Assembly (NCBI RefSeq): GCF_000186865.1
Contig: NW_008705576.1
Coordinates: 2,721 to 66,720, forward strand
DNA: 64,000 bases
Source: Aureococcus anophagefferens
Taxonomy: Eukaryota > Sar > Pelagophyceae > Pelagomonadales > Pelagomonadaceae
Direction: 5' to 3'
Numbering within the stretch: position 1 is the first letter of the stretch; the number at the start of each line of letters is the position of its first letter. Below, piece after piece: positions 47,136 through 56,472 of this stretch. The position numbers were made by a program, and so were the translations under genes. The notes beneath the pieces were generated by a model. It worked only from the letters and a program-made list of their open reading frames with translations, had not been told where the DNA came from and searched no databases.

Positions 47136-48902
47136 TTACAACATTTCCCGCGCCGCGGACACGAGCGTGTCCGCCTCCGCGAAGGAGAGGCCCATGTCGA
47201 CGAGGTCGTCGAGCGTCAGGTGGGGCAGGTCCCGGAGGCTCAGGATCTCCTCCTCCGCGAAGCGGCGCACGTGGCGCTGCAGGCCGAACGCCTCGAGGAA
47301 CGTCGCGAGCTGCTCGAACGGCGACGCGACGGGCGGCGGCGGCGGCGGCGCGGCCCGCGGCGGCGGCGGCGCGGCCCGCGGCGGCGGCGGTGCCCGCGGC
47401 GGCGGCGGTGCCCGCGGCGGCGGCGGTGCCCGCGGCGGCGTCGGCCTCGGCTTGCTCGTCGCGGCGCGCTTGTGCTCCTGGCGCGCGGGCGCGCTCGCCT
47501 GGGCTTCCGCGAGGAACTTCTCGCTGCACACGAGCCGGCACTTCGACGTCGACCCTAGGTGCCCGATCTTCTTGAGCTCTGAGAGGATAAACGAATTGGG
47601 CTCCGCATCGAGCATAACTGTGTATGTAAAGCCAGGGTCGCTGAGGCGCTTCGCAGCGCGACCTTGATCTTTCTTGTTCGAGAGCCTCGAGAGCGCCTCG
47701 ACCGTTTCGGACGTGAGCGCGAGCTTCGCGGCGACGGCTCGCAGCCCGGGCGGCAGGGCCTTGAGCTCGCGCGCCGACGCGCGCGCCGGGGCGCGGACCG
47801 CGCGGACCTCCGGCGCGGGGACCTCCGGTTCCGGCGAAAAGTGCCGCGGCGAACAGTTCTGCGGCTCCGGCGCCCACGGGTCCGACCACGGCGCTTCGGC
47901 CGCGTAGGCCGGCTCCACGGGCGCGTAGGCCGGCTCCCACGGCGCTTCGGCCGCGTAGGCCGGCTCCTCGGGCGCGTAGGCCGGCTCCCATGGCTCCTCG
48001 GCCGCGTAGGCCGGCTCCTCGGCCGCGTAGGCCGGGTCCCACGGCTCCTCGGCCGCGTAGGCCGGCTCCCACGCGGGCGGCTCGGGCGGCGGCGCGTCGA
48101 CGGTCCGCGGCGAGCCGCCGCCGAGGCTCGGGAACGCGTCCATCGACGGCGGCTGCTGCGGCGGCGGCGCCTCGCGCGGCGCCGGCGCCGGCGCGCGCGG
48201 CGCCGGCTTGTCCCAGGCGTCGTCGTCGTAGGCCCGCGCCGGCGCCGGCGCGCCGAGGTCCAACAGCTTCCGCGCGCCCTTCTTCGGCTTCGCCCTGCGC
48301 CGCGCCGCGTCGGGCTTCGCCTCCGCGTCGTCGTCGTCCTTCACGCGGAGCGAGCACGCGTCGAGCGCGACGTCCGAGGGCGCGACGACGGCGCGCGGCG
48401 CGGCCGCCGCCTCGGGCTTCGCGGCGACGGCGCAGCGCCGCGGCGCCCCGCCGTCGTCGTCCTCCTCCTCCTCCTCGGCCTCGTAGCCGTAGTCGGCCCA
48501 CTTGTTGACGATGACTGACACCCCTTGTCCCATGCAGCCGCCGTCGCACTTGACGACGCGCACCTCGCGGCCGAGGCGCGACCCCTCGTCGCGCTTGATG
48601 AATTGCCGCCGCGCGAGCCGCACGACCTTCTTGCACCGCCGGCACTTCTCGCCGTTCGACTGCGGCGGCGGGCACGCGCGCGTCGCCGCGGGCAGCGACC
48701 ACCAGAGTTCGATGAACTCGTAGGGCGACTGCCGTGCGCCGATGCGCTTCGCCCATTTCTCGCCGTTGTCGCAGAGCCGGCCGGCGGCCTGCAGCGCCTG
48801 CTCGCGCGCCGCGACGCTCCGCGACGCCGCGTGGTAGGCCGTGCCCGCGAGCTTCGCCGTGCCGTCGGTCGAGGCCGCCGGCGCGGCCTTGGCCTTGCCC
48901 AT
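47136..48902 (-). CDS. SAM-domain protein with Pro/Ala/Glu repeats
   Basis: 588 residues from ATG 48902 (MGKAKAAPAASTDG). Residues ~30-140 form a Cys/His-containing domain (CRRCKKVVRL, CDGGCMGQGVSVIVNKWADYGY) that may bind zinc. The middle (~240-330) has about eight EPAYAAEEPW-type repeats, plausibly from slippage. At ~395-460 an Arg/Lys-rich globular segment includes FTYTVMLDAEPNSFILSELKK. There follow five PPPPRA repeats and a C-terminal SAM domain (~520-588): LATFLEAFGLQRHVRRFAEE, LTLDDLVDMGLSFAEADTL. SAM domains give protein-protein or RNA binding. A scaffold role is inferred. A tandem repeat covers the region just upstream of the ATG. Confidence 0.72.
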   Translation of the reverse strand: MGKAKAAPAASTDGTAKLAGTAYHAASRSVAAREQALQAAGRLCDNGEKWAKRIGARQSPYEFIELWWSLPAATRACPPPQSNGEKCRRCKKVVRLARRQFIKRDEGSRLGREVRVVKCDGGCMGQGVSVIVNKWADYGYEAEEEEEDDDGGAPRRCAVAAKPEAAAAPRAVVAPSDVALDACSLRVKDDDDAEAKPDAARRRAKPKKGARKLLDLGAPAPARAYDDDAWDKPAPRAPAPAPREAPPPQQPPSMDAFPSLGGGSPRTVDAPPPEPPAWEPAYAAEEPWDPAYAAEEPAYAAEEPWEPAYAPEEPAYAAEAPWEPAYAPVEPAYAAEAPWSDPWAPEPQNCSPRHFSPEPEVPAPEVRAVRAPARASARELKALPPGLRAVAAKLALTSETVEALSRLSNKKDQGRAAKRLSDPGFTYTVMLDAEPNSFILSELKKIGHLGSTSKCRLVCSEKFLAEAQASAPARQEHKRAATSKPRPTPPRAPPPPRAPPPPRAPPPPRAAPPPPRAAPPPPPPVASPFEQLATFLEAFGLQRHVRRFAEEEILSLRDLPHLTLDDLVDMGLSFAEADTLVSAAREML

Positions 48903-49060
48903 GGTGTGGTGCGCTAGGCAGCGGACGAGCACGAAGGCGCGAGGCGCGGAGCGGGCAGCGGCTCCAGACTGGTGTGGTGCGCTAGGCAGCGGACGAGCAC
49001 GAAGGCGCGAGGCGCGGAGCCGGCAGCGCGGACGAGCACGAAGGCGCGAGGCGCGGAGCG
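48902..49060 (+). repeat. 68-bp tandem repeat overlapping the SAM gene start
   Basis: TGGTGTGGTGCGCTAGGCAG, followed by CGGACGAGCACGAAGGCGCG, occurs at 48902 and 48970 (68-bp period). A third partial copy of the second half lies near 49027. The first copy abuts the ATG of the SAM gene, so the repeat is probably its promoter or 5' UTR. Confidence 0.85.
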
Positions 49061-49190
49061 GGCGGCGGCTCAGACTGCCGGCCTAGGCGGCTTCGGCGAT
49101 TCATTGACCTGAAACCGCAGCATCAGCCGGAAGCGCGGTTGGGCTGCGCTATGATGGCAGCCCCAGTTCTCACGAGCTGAACCCCAAAGC

Positions 49191-52023
49191 ATGCGCGCGT
49201 CCGCCAGCGCACCCGCGCTCCACGATGCGGGCAGCAAGCACGTCGACGGCCGCGCGCGGCGCGGGTCCGTGGGCCTCGCCGGCGGCGCCGCGCCCGGCCG
49301 CGCCCGGCGCGGGTCCGTGGGCCTCGCCGGCGCGCCGACGGCGGGCCACGCGCGGCGCGGCAGCATCGGCGTCCCCGGCGCGTCGGAGGGCGAGGGCCGG
49401 CGCCAGTCCGTGGTCACGGGCGTCGACGACCCGTCCGGCGCGCTGCGCGCCGCGGCCAAGATCGGCACGCGGCGCAAGTCCGTCGTCGAGGACTCGGGCG
49501 CGCTCGCGGCGGCGCGCCAGCTCGGCGAGGAGCGGGGCGTCGGCACGGCGCGGACCTTCGGCACCTTCTCGCGCGGCGGCCGCTACGGCAAGGGCGGCTG
49601 GGGCGCGGAGGCCGTCGCCGCGGAGCCGCTCGGGGTCCTCGACGCGCTTTTCCAGCTCAAGGCGCCCGTGACCGACGAGTTCTTCGCCGAGCCCGCGGCG
49701 CGCCGGACGCTGCGGCCCCAGTCCGCGGCCGCGCGGCGCACGCAGCAGGCCCGGGAGCGGCTCGCGACGCTGCAGCGGCGGCCGACGTCCGTGAGCCTGC
49801 TCGTGAAACCGGCGGACGCCGGGGCAGGAAACGGGTGATTCAAGGTCGCTTCAACATGAGTATGCCGCGCGCGATTGTTCCGGAGAAAGGGTCCCCGCTT
49901 CGAGAGCGCTCCGAGGGATGATCGCTCGTCCAAAAATGAGCCGAAACGAGTGAAAAACGGCCGAGATAGAAGCCTTTGAAGTTGGGAATGTCGCACCCTT
50001 TCGCGGCCCAGGCGGACGCCGCGTTCCAGGACGGCACGTGCTTCGTGCACATCGACGGGGGCGACGACGGCAGCGTCGCCGCGGAGACCCTGCGGCGGCT
50101 CCGGGACCAGCCGAGCCGCGTCCAGGTCGGGCTCTGGGCGTCGCGGGGCTGCCCGTCGCCGTCGGGCCGCCAGTCGCCGCCGAAGCTCGACGCGGCGCTC
50201 GCCGCGCGGGAGCGCCACTCCGTGCGGCTCCGCGCGGCCAAGGACCGGCGCGACGACCTGGACGCCGCGGCGGCCGCGAAGCGCGAGGACGCGGCGCGCC
50301 GCGACGCGCGCCGCGACCGGCGCCGCGCGGAGGCGCCCGTCGCGGCCGCGTGGCTGCGGCTCGCCGCGCTCGGCGCGCGGTGCCGCGTCGCCGGCAACGA
50401 GATGGAGGCGGACCGCAAACTGGCGCTCGACCCCTTCTGGAGCGACGACGACGACGACTCCAGCGACGCGGCCGAGCCGCCGCGCGACGCGCTCGCGGAC
50501 GCCGCGCGGAACCGCCGGGGCAGCCTGGCGCCGGAGCAGCCCCAGCGGGACACGCCCCTGCAGCGGCGCCGGTCCCGCGCGTCCTTCTCGTCGACGGACG
50601 GCTCGCCGCCGCCGCTCCTGCGGCGGCGGTCGTCGTTCGGCGAGCAGGCGCGGCGCCACTCCGTCGCGCACCGCCACCGGCGGAAGACGCAGCACCTCGT
50701 CTTCACGGAGGCGGCGACGAAGATCAAGCGCTGGTGGATCGCCGAGCGCTACCGGCGCTTCGCGCGGGAGCTCGGCGCGCAGCGCCTCCAGTGGTTCGAG
50801 GGCACGATGCGGCGCTACATCACGCGGATCCACCACCGCTACAAGCTCGCGAAGCGCGCCGTCTCCGCCGACGTCGTCGCCGAGTTCCTGCGCGGCGCGG
50901 CGGTGTCGGGCAAGTACGCCATCCGCCGCATGCAGCAGGCCGTGCGGTGCTTCCAGCGCGTCGCGCGGAACTGGATCGCGAGCCGCCACCAGGGCAGGAA
51001 CAGGGTGATTCAACGTCGCTTCAACGTGAGTGTTTCGCGCGCGCGCGTTTCGGAAACAGCACCCACGCTTCGAGAGCGCTCCGAGAGATGATCGCTCGTC
51101 CAAAAATCAGCCGAAACGAGTGGAAAACGGCCGAGAGAGGAGCCTTTGAAGTTGGGCATGTCGCACCCGTTTCCCGCCCAGGCCGCCACGCGCGCGTCGC
51201 CGTCCTCGAGCGGGCCTTTCTCCGCGAGGAGCGACGGTACCGCGACGAGCTCGGCCTCATGCGCAAGCACCGCCAGTCCGTGGCCATGCGCCACATGGCC
51301 AAGGACCCCGCGTTCTCGGAGCGGGCCGTCGCGCTGGAAGCCGCGAACACGAAGCTCGCGAAGCTCCTGAGCCTCAACGGCAACGGCGTCACGGCGAAGC
51401 GCCTGCGCCGCCGCGCGAACCGCGACACGGCGAAGAAGTGCGGCGCGGAGCACGACGAGGACGGCCGCGCGTCGCGCGAGTCGGGGTCGTCGGGCCGCGC
51501 GTCGCCCGAGGGGACCCACCGCTGCCTCGCGCTGCTCCACGTGAACAAGCACCTCGGCGGCGACGCCGTGCCGGAGAAGGACGCCTACGACTACGCGCCC
51601 TGGCGCCGCGCGGACCGGCGCGCCTACGTCGAACGGCTCCTCGTGGCCCAGCGGACGGCGCACCAGGACGCGGCCTACGCGTCCTACTACGCCTTCCTCA
51701 ACAACATGCACACCGTGGACAAGGAGGACGTGCGGAGCCTGCTCAACGACACGGTCGACGTCGACTACATCGACAACTGCCTGCTGATGGTCAAGCCGGA
51801 GTACCGCGCGGAGCGGTTCCCGCCGTTTTTGATGCTCACGCGGCCGGGCGGCGCGCTGCGGGCCATGCGCGACGACGTCAAGCGGGAGCACCGCGACGCG
51901 CGCACGCGGGCGAAGCGGCGCCAGTCCGCCGTGGCGCTCCTCGGCGGCCCGCCGAAGGAGCGCGCGGCGCCCGCGCTGTTCGCCAAGGGCGCGCGGCGCC
52001 GCCGGTCGTCCGCCGTGTTCTAG
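49191..52023 (+). CDS. Basic coiled-coil protein with IQ-like region and RRGS repeats, 3 exons
   Basis: Exons 49191-49811, 50012-50981 and 51182-52023 give 810 residues; all phases check. Residues 20-65 carry three repeats of type RRGSVGLAG/RRGSIGVPG, each a consensus site for PKA-type kinases. Middle: DFWSDDDDD-type acidic patch, RRRSSFGE. At ~430-520 a basic, aromatic helix cluster (IKRWWIAERYRRFARELGAQ, YITRIHHRYKLAKRAV) resembles IQ/calmodulin-binding helices. The C-terminal ~200 residues include YVERLLVAQRTAHQDAAYAS and DVDYIDNCLLMVKPEY. A Ca/calmodulin- or cAMP-regulated cytoskeletal protein is a plausible inference. Both introns are antisense family A introners with GC donors, about 1 kb apart. 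Intron 1 could alternatively use the GTG at 49803, still in frame but losing three residues. Confidence 0.78.
49812..50011 (+). mobile_element. Introner element, family A, antisense copy, GC-AG intron
   Basis: A 200-bp intron in phase 0. Left end GGGCAGGAAACGGGTGATTC, right end CGCGGCCCAG; target duplication GCGGACGCCG on both sides. Exact excision gives VKPADAAFQDGTC. An in-frame GT-AG alternative starts 9 nt upstream. Confidence 0.9.
50982..51181 (+). mobile_element. Introner element, family A, antisense copy, GC-AG intron
   Basis: A 200-bp intron. Left end GGGCAGGAACAGGGTGATTC, right end CGTTTCCCGCCCAG; target duplication GCCGCCAC. Exact excision gives NWIASRHARVAVLERAF. No nearby GT gives an in-frame product, so the donor must be GC. 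Confidence 0.92.
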
Positions 52024-52078
52024 GGACTATCGGGGCGGGGCATCTCGCCGGTCGTCGGCCGTGTTCTAGGGGTTATCG
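52003..52078 (+). repeat. Tandem duplication of a gene tail
   Basis: CGCCGGTCGTCCGCCGTGTT followed by CTAGGGACTATCGGGG (from 52003) recurs about 44 bp later as CGCCGGTCGTCGGCCGTGTT plus CTAGGGGTTATCGGGG. The first TAG is the plus-strand stop. The second copy supplies the stop of the converging minus-strand gene on its other strand. Confidence 0.8.
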
Positions 52079-53609
52079 GGGAGGGGCTTCTTGGGCCCCG
52101 CGCCCGGCGTCGCGAAGGGCGTCGCGTAGGGGTTCGCGAAGAGCGTCCCCGTCGGGTCCCAGCCCGCGGGCGACTCGCGGCCCAGCGCGACGACGGGCGA
52201 CGGCCCCTTGCTCAGCGGCTTGAGGACGCCCGACGTCGTCGGCGTGAAGGCCGGCGGCCGCGCGAAGGGCGCGGGCTCGCGCGCGCGCGTCCGCGACGCC
52301 GGCGGCGGCGACTCGGCCTCGACCGGCCGCGGCGGCGCGGGCCGCGCGCCGGAGTCGCGCGACGGCGGCGCGTTGCGCGCCTGCTGGATCAGCCGCTCCG
52401 CGAGGCCCATGTGGATGAAGAGCGCCTCGAGCGCGTCGCCGCGCGACATCGCGGGCAGCCGCGCGCCGTAGGCGGCCGCCGCGACGTTTTCGAGCGCGGC
52501 GGTCGTGCGCTGCTCCGTGAGCCCCGGCGCGCCCTGGGCGTCGGCGAGCGCCGCGCGGCAGACGGAGGTCACCTCCTGGCGGCTCAGGAGCCCCGGGCAG
52601 ACCCGCGTCTCGCGGCAGAGCCGCAGGAAATCCGTCGGCGACAGGAGCAGCTGGCCGCTCGGCGGCCGCGGGCCGCGGCCGTCGGCGCTCGGCGTGCTCC
52701 AGCGCGGCCGCTGCGACGCGTACTCCTTGAAGAGCTGGCGCAGCGGCGGGGCGAAGCGCGCGAGGAGCGTCGCGACGCGCGGCGCGTCGTCGTCCGCCGC
52801 CGCGGCCGCCGCGGGCCGCGGCGGCGGCGGCGGCGCCGCGGGCCGCGCGGCCTCGAGCGCCTCGCGCGCGACGTCCAGAAGTCGGCCCAGGCGACGCTCC
52901 GCCGGCCGAGGGGGCCGGGCCGGAGCCGCGCCGTGAGGCCCGAGGCGAGCCGCGCGCCCGCGCCGGAGCCACCGGCCGCGCCGTCGCCGAAGAAGGCGTC
53001 GCCGGCGTCGCCGGGGGCGAGGAGCACGACGCCGCCGAGGGGCGCCAGCGCCCGCGTCAGCGTCGACTCCAAAATCGCCAGCGACGCCGTCGTGGCCTCG
53101 CGGAAAGCCGCGGCCGCCGCGCGCTCCTCCGCGAGGCTCGCCTCCGCCGCCGCGGCGCGGCGCTCGAGCTCGAGGATGAGCTCGAGCGTCTCGTCGCGCG
53201 GCGCCGCCGGCTCCGGCGCCACGGGCGCCGCCTCGCCGGCGGCGGCGGCCCCGCCCGCGCCCTCGACGTCGACCGCGGCCGCGGCGAACGCCGCGAGCGC
53301 GTCCGACGACGCGCGGCGCGCGGCCTCGAGGCCGCCGTCGTCCTCCGGCGCCGGCGGCGCCGGCGCGGCCGCCGCCGGCGTCGCCGCCGCCGGCGTCGCC
53401 TCCGGCGCCGCGTCGGCGACGGCGGCCACGTAGGTGCCCGGGAAGAGGCCCCCGCGCGGCTCGCCGTCGCCGGCGACGATGCCGTACCACCAGCCGTCGT
53501 CCTGCTGCGACGACACGCGCACGACGTCGCCGGCGCGCAGGGACAGCTCGTCGGCGTCCGTCGCGGCGAAGTCGTAGAGCGCCCGGAAGAGCGCCGGCGG
53601 AGGAGCCAT
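52066..53609 (-). CDS. SH3-domain protein with coiled coil and EF-hand-like C-terminus; one frame break
   Basis: From ATG 53609 (MAPPPALFRALYDF). An SH3 domain occupies residues 1-60 (ALFRALYDFAATDADELSLR, DDGWWYGI, GGLFPGTYVAAV). Ala/Pro linkers and a coiled coil (ETLELILELERRAAAAEASL) follow. Near 52881-52892 the frame breaks (CTGGGCCGACTTCTGG); a one-base gain joins RRSVAW to GRLLDVAREALEAARPA. The C-terminal part has a helical region with EF-hand-like segments (LLLSPTDFLRLCRETRVCPG, ALENVAAAAYGARLPAM) and a Pro/Gly-rich tail to the stop at 52066. An SH3 plus calcium-type adaptor is inferred. Tail-to-tail with the previous gene. Confidence 0.65.
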
Positions 53610-53722
53610 GGCGGCCAACCGGCACAGCTAGCGCCGCCGGGAGACGCGGGGCAGCCTTGTTCGTCAACAAGCCGTGAGTGCAGCACTGTAATTGGGGCAG
53701 CACCGCAGCAATGTGTGCTTAG

Positions 53723-54903
53723 ATGAGTGCCATCCCGAAGTCGCCGGCGGCGAAGGGCTACCGCAAGGCGCCGTCCGGCGAGCCCCCGTCCGCGGACGTC
53801 GATGGCGAGCGCGGCGAGAAGGCGGCGCGGAGCGCGCTCAAGGTGCTGCGCGCCGCCTGCGCCACGCTCCTCTACCTCGTGGCCGGCCCGTCGCTCATCT
53901 TCCTGAACAAGCACATCATGGTCGAGGTCGGCTTCCCCTACGGCGCCTTCCTCTCGCTGCTCGGCGTGGGCACGTCGGCCGTCGTCGCGAACGCGGCGCT
54001 CGCGCTGGGCCTCGCGCCTTCCGAGCAGGTCGCGGCGATGACGGCGCAGTTCTACGCCGCGCGCGTCGCGCCCATCGGCCTCGCCCTCGCGGGGACGCTC
54101 GTCTTCGGGAACATGGCCTACCTCCACAACAGCGTCGCGTTCGTGCAAATCCTCAAGGCGTTCGCGCCTGTCGTCCTGCTGTGCCTCCTCTTCTGCTCGC
54201 GCCTCGAGCGCGCGACGCCCATCCTCGTCGCGTCCATCGCCGTCATCGTCGCGGGCACGGTCGTCGCCGTCCAGGGCGAGCTCCACTGCTCGCCCCTGGG
54301 CGTCGCGATCATGTGTTCGCCGGCGTCTCGAACATGGTTCGCGCGCGCCCACGCACGCTTTGTAGGTTCGCGTCGGAGTTCTTCGAGGCCGTCAAGCTGT
54401 TGATGATGCAGATCCTGCTCGTGGACCGCAAGTTCGGCGCCGTCGAGGGCCTCGCGGTCATGGGCCCCGCGGCCGTCGTCGCGCTCGCCGCCTTCTCCGC
54501 GGCGTCGGAGGACGTCGCCGACGCGGCGTCCAAGGTCGCGGCGCACCCGCTCCTCTTCGCCGCCGCGTCCCTCGGGGGCCTGGTCGTCAACTTCGCGACG
54601 AACATGATGCTCGCGGCGACGTCCGCGCTCACGCTCCGCATCACGTCGCTCGTCCGGAACATCTCCGTCGTCTTCGTCTCCGCGGTCGTCTTCCGCGACT
54701 CCGAGGTCACGGGCCTCGAGGGCGTCGGCTTCCTGCTGAGCGTCGCGGGCATCGCCCTCTACCAGCACGCGCGCCGCTTCCCCACGGCGACGCTCGGCTC
54801 CGCGGCGGGCGACGCGGCGCGCGCGGCGCGCCGCTGCGTCCCCCGCGCGGCGCCGCCGCCCTGCTGCATCCAGGACTCGGGGCTGATGGCGTCGGGGGTA
54901 TAA
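53723..54903 (+). CDS. TPT/DMT-family sugar-phosphate or nucleotide-sugar transporter, 2 exons
   Basis: Exons 53723-54312 and 54366-54903 give 375 residues. The 53-nt intron is ordinary GT-AG and joins GVAIM to FASEFFEAVKLLMMQILL. About ten hydrophobic helices are seen. Family marks: SLIFLNKHIMVEVGFPYGAFL (the LNK motif of TPT proteins), VFGNMAYLHNSVAFVQILKAFAPVV, ALTLRITSLVRNISVVFVSAV and FRDSEVTGLEGVGFLLSVAGIALY. These proteins exchange phosphorylated sugars or nucleotide sugars across Golgi or plastid membranes. No clear plastid targeting, so a Golgi/ER location is favoured. This plain intron contrasts in length and sequence with the introners. Confidence 0.88.
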
Positions 54904-54976
54904 GGGGATTTTGCTTTAGGATGCGCGCGGCGTGCTCCTGGGGCTCTTTAGGATGCGCGCGCACGCGCCCCTCGCT

Positions 54977-55192
54977 CTACGCCTGGCACGCGCCGCAGGT
55001 GGCGCGGCAGCGCTCCCGGGCGCCCGCGAGGTCGCAGCGGCGGCCGGGGTTCCGCGCGACGCTGACGCAGTCGAGCTTCTTGTTCTTCTTGTTGGTGTGC
55101 GACCATGCCGCGTCGTCGACGCACGCGCCCTCGGAGGGGCACGACGCGCAGGCGCGGACGCACTCGGTCAAGTCGTAGTCGCCGGGCGGCAT
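54977..55192 (-). CDS. Small Cys-rich domain (ShK-like), probably incomplete
   Basis: 71 residues (MPPGDYDLTECVRACASCPS...). Ten Cys with the C-terminal pattern CDLAGARERCRATCGAC resemble an ShK-type Cys-rich domain, widespread in non-toxic extracellular proteins and enzymes. No signal peptide is present from this ATG, so an upstream exon is expected. No function is claimed. Confidence 0.4.
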   Translation of the reverse strand: MPPGDYDLTECVRACASCPSEGACVDDAAWSHTNKKNKKLDCVSVARNPGRRCDLAGARERCRATCGACQA

Positions 55193-55265
55193 GAAAGGCC
55201 TCCTGAAGGCCCTCCTCGTCGCTCGTCTCGGGCTCGGGCGACGACGCGGCGTTCAGATTGTTAGG

Positions 55266-56324
55266 CTATAATTGCGCGTCGAGGTCCGCCAGGGACTCTA
55301 TAGCCGACTGGTTGCCCTTGGCAGCGGCGCGCTCGAACCAGTATCTGGCTTTGCCGAGGTCGACTTCCGCGCCTTCTCCGTCCCTGTAACAGAAGCCAAG
55401 GTTCAACTCCGCATCGGTATAGCCTTGATCCGCCGCGAGCGCGTAGTACCGGAACGCTTCTTCATGTTTCTGCTCATCATCAAGTAACAGACCTAAATTG
55501 CATTGCGCGAACGCGTCGCCCCGATCTGCGCCCGTGCGATACAGCCGCTCCGCCTTCTTCTTGTCCAGCTTGACGCCACTTCCAGTCTCGTACAATCTCC
55601 CAAGGTTATTCATCGCCTCCACGTTCCCGAGCTCCACGGCGCGCCGGTAAATCTTCGCGGCTTTCTTAGCGGATTTCACGAGGCCGTACAACCCGTGATG
55701 GTACGCACTTCCCAAATGCATAATTGCTTCCGGCACCTCGTTCTCCACATGGCGGCGACTTTGCGCGAGTACTTCCGCATTAGTCTTCGGGCACGGTACA
55801 CGACAGAGGGGACACGCGCCGGTGCCGATCTTGTCCTCGCACGATCGGCAGACCCTCCGGCAGCAGCAGACGCGAAGCAAGCCCGGAGCATTCACGTCCC
55901 ACTCCTCGAGACAGATCGGGCACCGCGACCCGTACCGCGCCGACGCCGGCTCGGGCTCCGGGTTCGCCTCGCGCAGGGCACGAGCGGCCTCGTCTCGCTC
56001 GTGGAGGCTCGCGCGGACCTCGTCGGCGTGCGACCGCGGCGCGGGTCCGTAGAACACGTCCCGCGGCGGCGACGGCGGGGGCGTCGGCGCTTCCGCCCGC
56101 GCCGCCTCAGCGGCCTGGATCTTCTTGCAGACCTTTCGGTGGCCCCGGTCGCGCCAGTCGATGCGTTGGCAGTCCGTCGAACAGTAGGCCGTCGTGCCGC
56201 AACCTTTGCACGCCTTGGCCTTGTCGGCGCCGCAGATCGTGCAGGTCTTGAGAGTGTCGAGTTTTTTGCCCCTCGCTCGGGCCATGCGATTCTCATACTC
56301 CAACTTCTTCTCCCGCCACGACAT
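55266..56324 (-). CDS. MYND finger, RING and Sel1-repeat protein
   Basis: 352 residues. MYND zinc finger (~28-66): CTICGADKAKACKGCGTTAY, CSTDCQ, HRKVC. A RING-like module (~137-180): CPICLEEW, VCCCRRVCRSC, CPLCRVPC. The C-terminal half is about five Sel1/TPR-like repeats: EAIMHLGSAYHHGLYGLVKS, EAMNNLGRLYETGSGVKLD, FAQCNLGLLLDDEQKHEEAF, DAELNLGFCYRDGEGAEVD, AIESLADLDAQL. RING and Sel1 together suggest a ubiquitin-ligase scaffold, as in ER-associated degradation; no TM segment is present. Codon use is less GC-biased than in the neighbours. The same domain set is known as an expanded family in microalgae. Confidence 0.88.
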   Translation of the reverse strand: MSWREKKLEYENRMARARGKKLDTLKTCTICGADKAKACKGCGTTAYCSTDCQRIDWRDRGHRKVCKKIQAAEAARAEAPTPPPSPPRDVFYGPAPRSHADEVRASLHERDEAARALREANPEPEPASARYGSRCPICLEEWDVNAPGLLRVCCCRRVCRSCEDKIGTGACPLCRVPCPKTNAEVLAQSRRHVENEVPEAIMHLGSAYHHGLYGLVKSAKKAAKIYRRAVELGNVEAMNNLGRLYETGSGVKLDKKKAERLYRTGADRGDAFAQCNLGLLLDDEQKHEEAFRYYALAADQGYTDAELNLGFCYRDGEGAEVDLGKARYWFERAAAKGNQSAIESLADLDAQL

Positions 56325-56472
56325 GACTACGCGGCGTCTTCGCTTGAGCTCGTACGATCGTCTCTCGTCTCGACCTCAGTCGGCAGGTCAAATCGCTCAA
56401 AACAAGGCCTAAAACAACGTGCGCGCCGCCCGAGCCGCCCCCCAAAAGAGCAACACCACCCGAGATTAAACG

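Noticed and set aside
47330..47440. Regular short repeats resembling a CRISPR array
   Set aside because: They are in-frame GGCGGCGGC-type codons for Pro/Ala repeats in the SAM protein; no spacers, and the genome is eukaryotic.
54977..55192. Calling the ShK-like Cys-rich ORF a toxin
   Set aside because: ShK-type domains are widespread in ordinary extracellular proteins; the ORF lacks a signal peptide and is probably incomplete.
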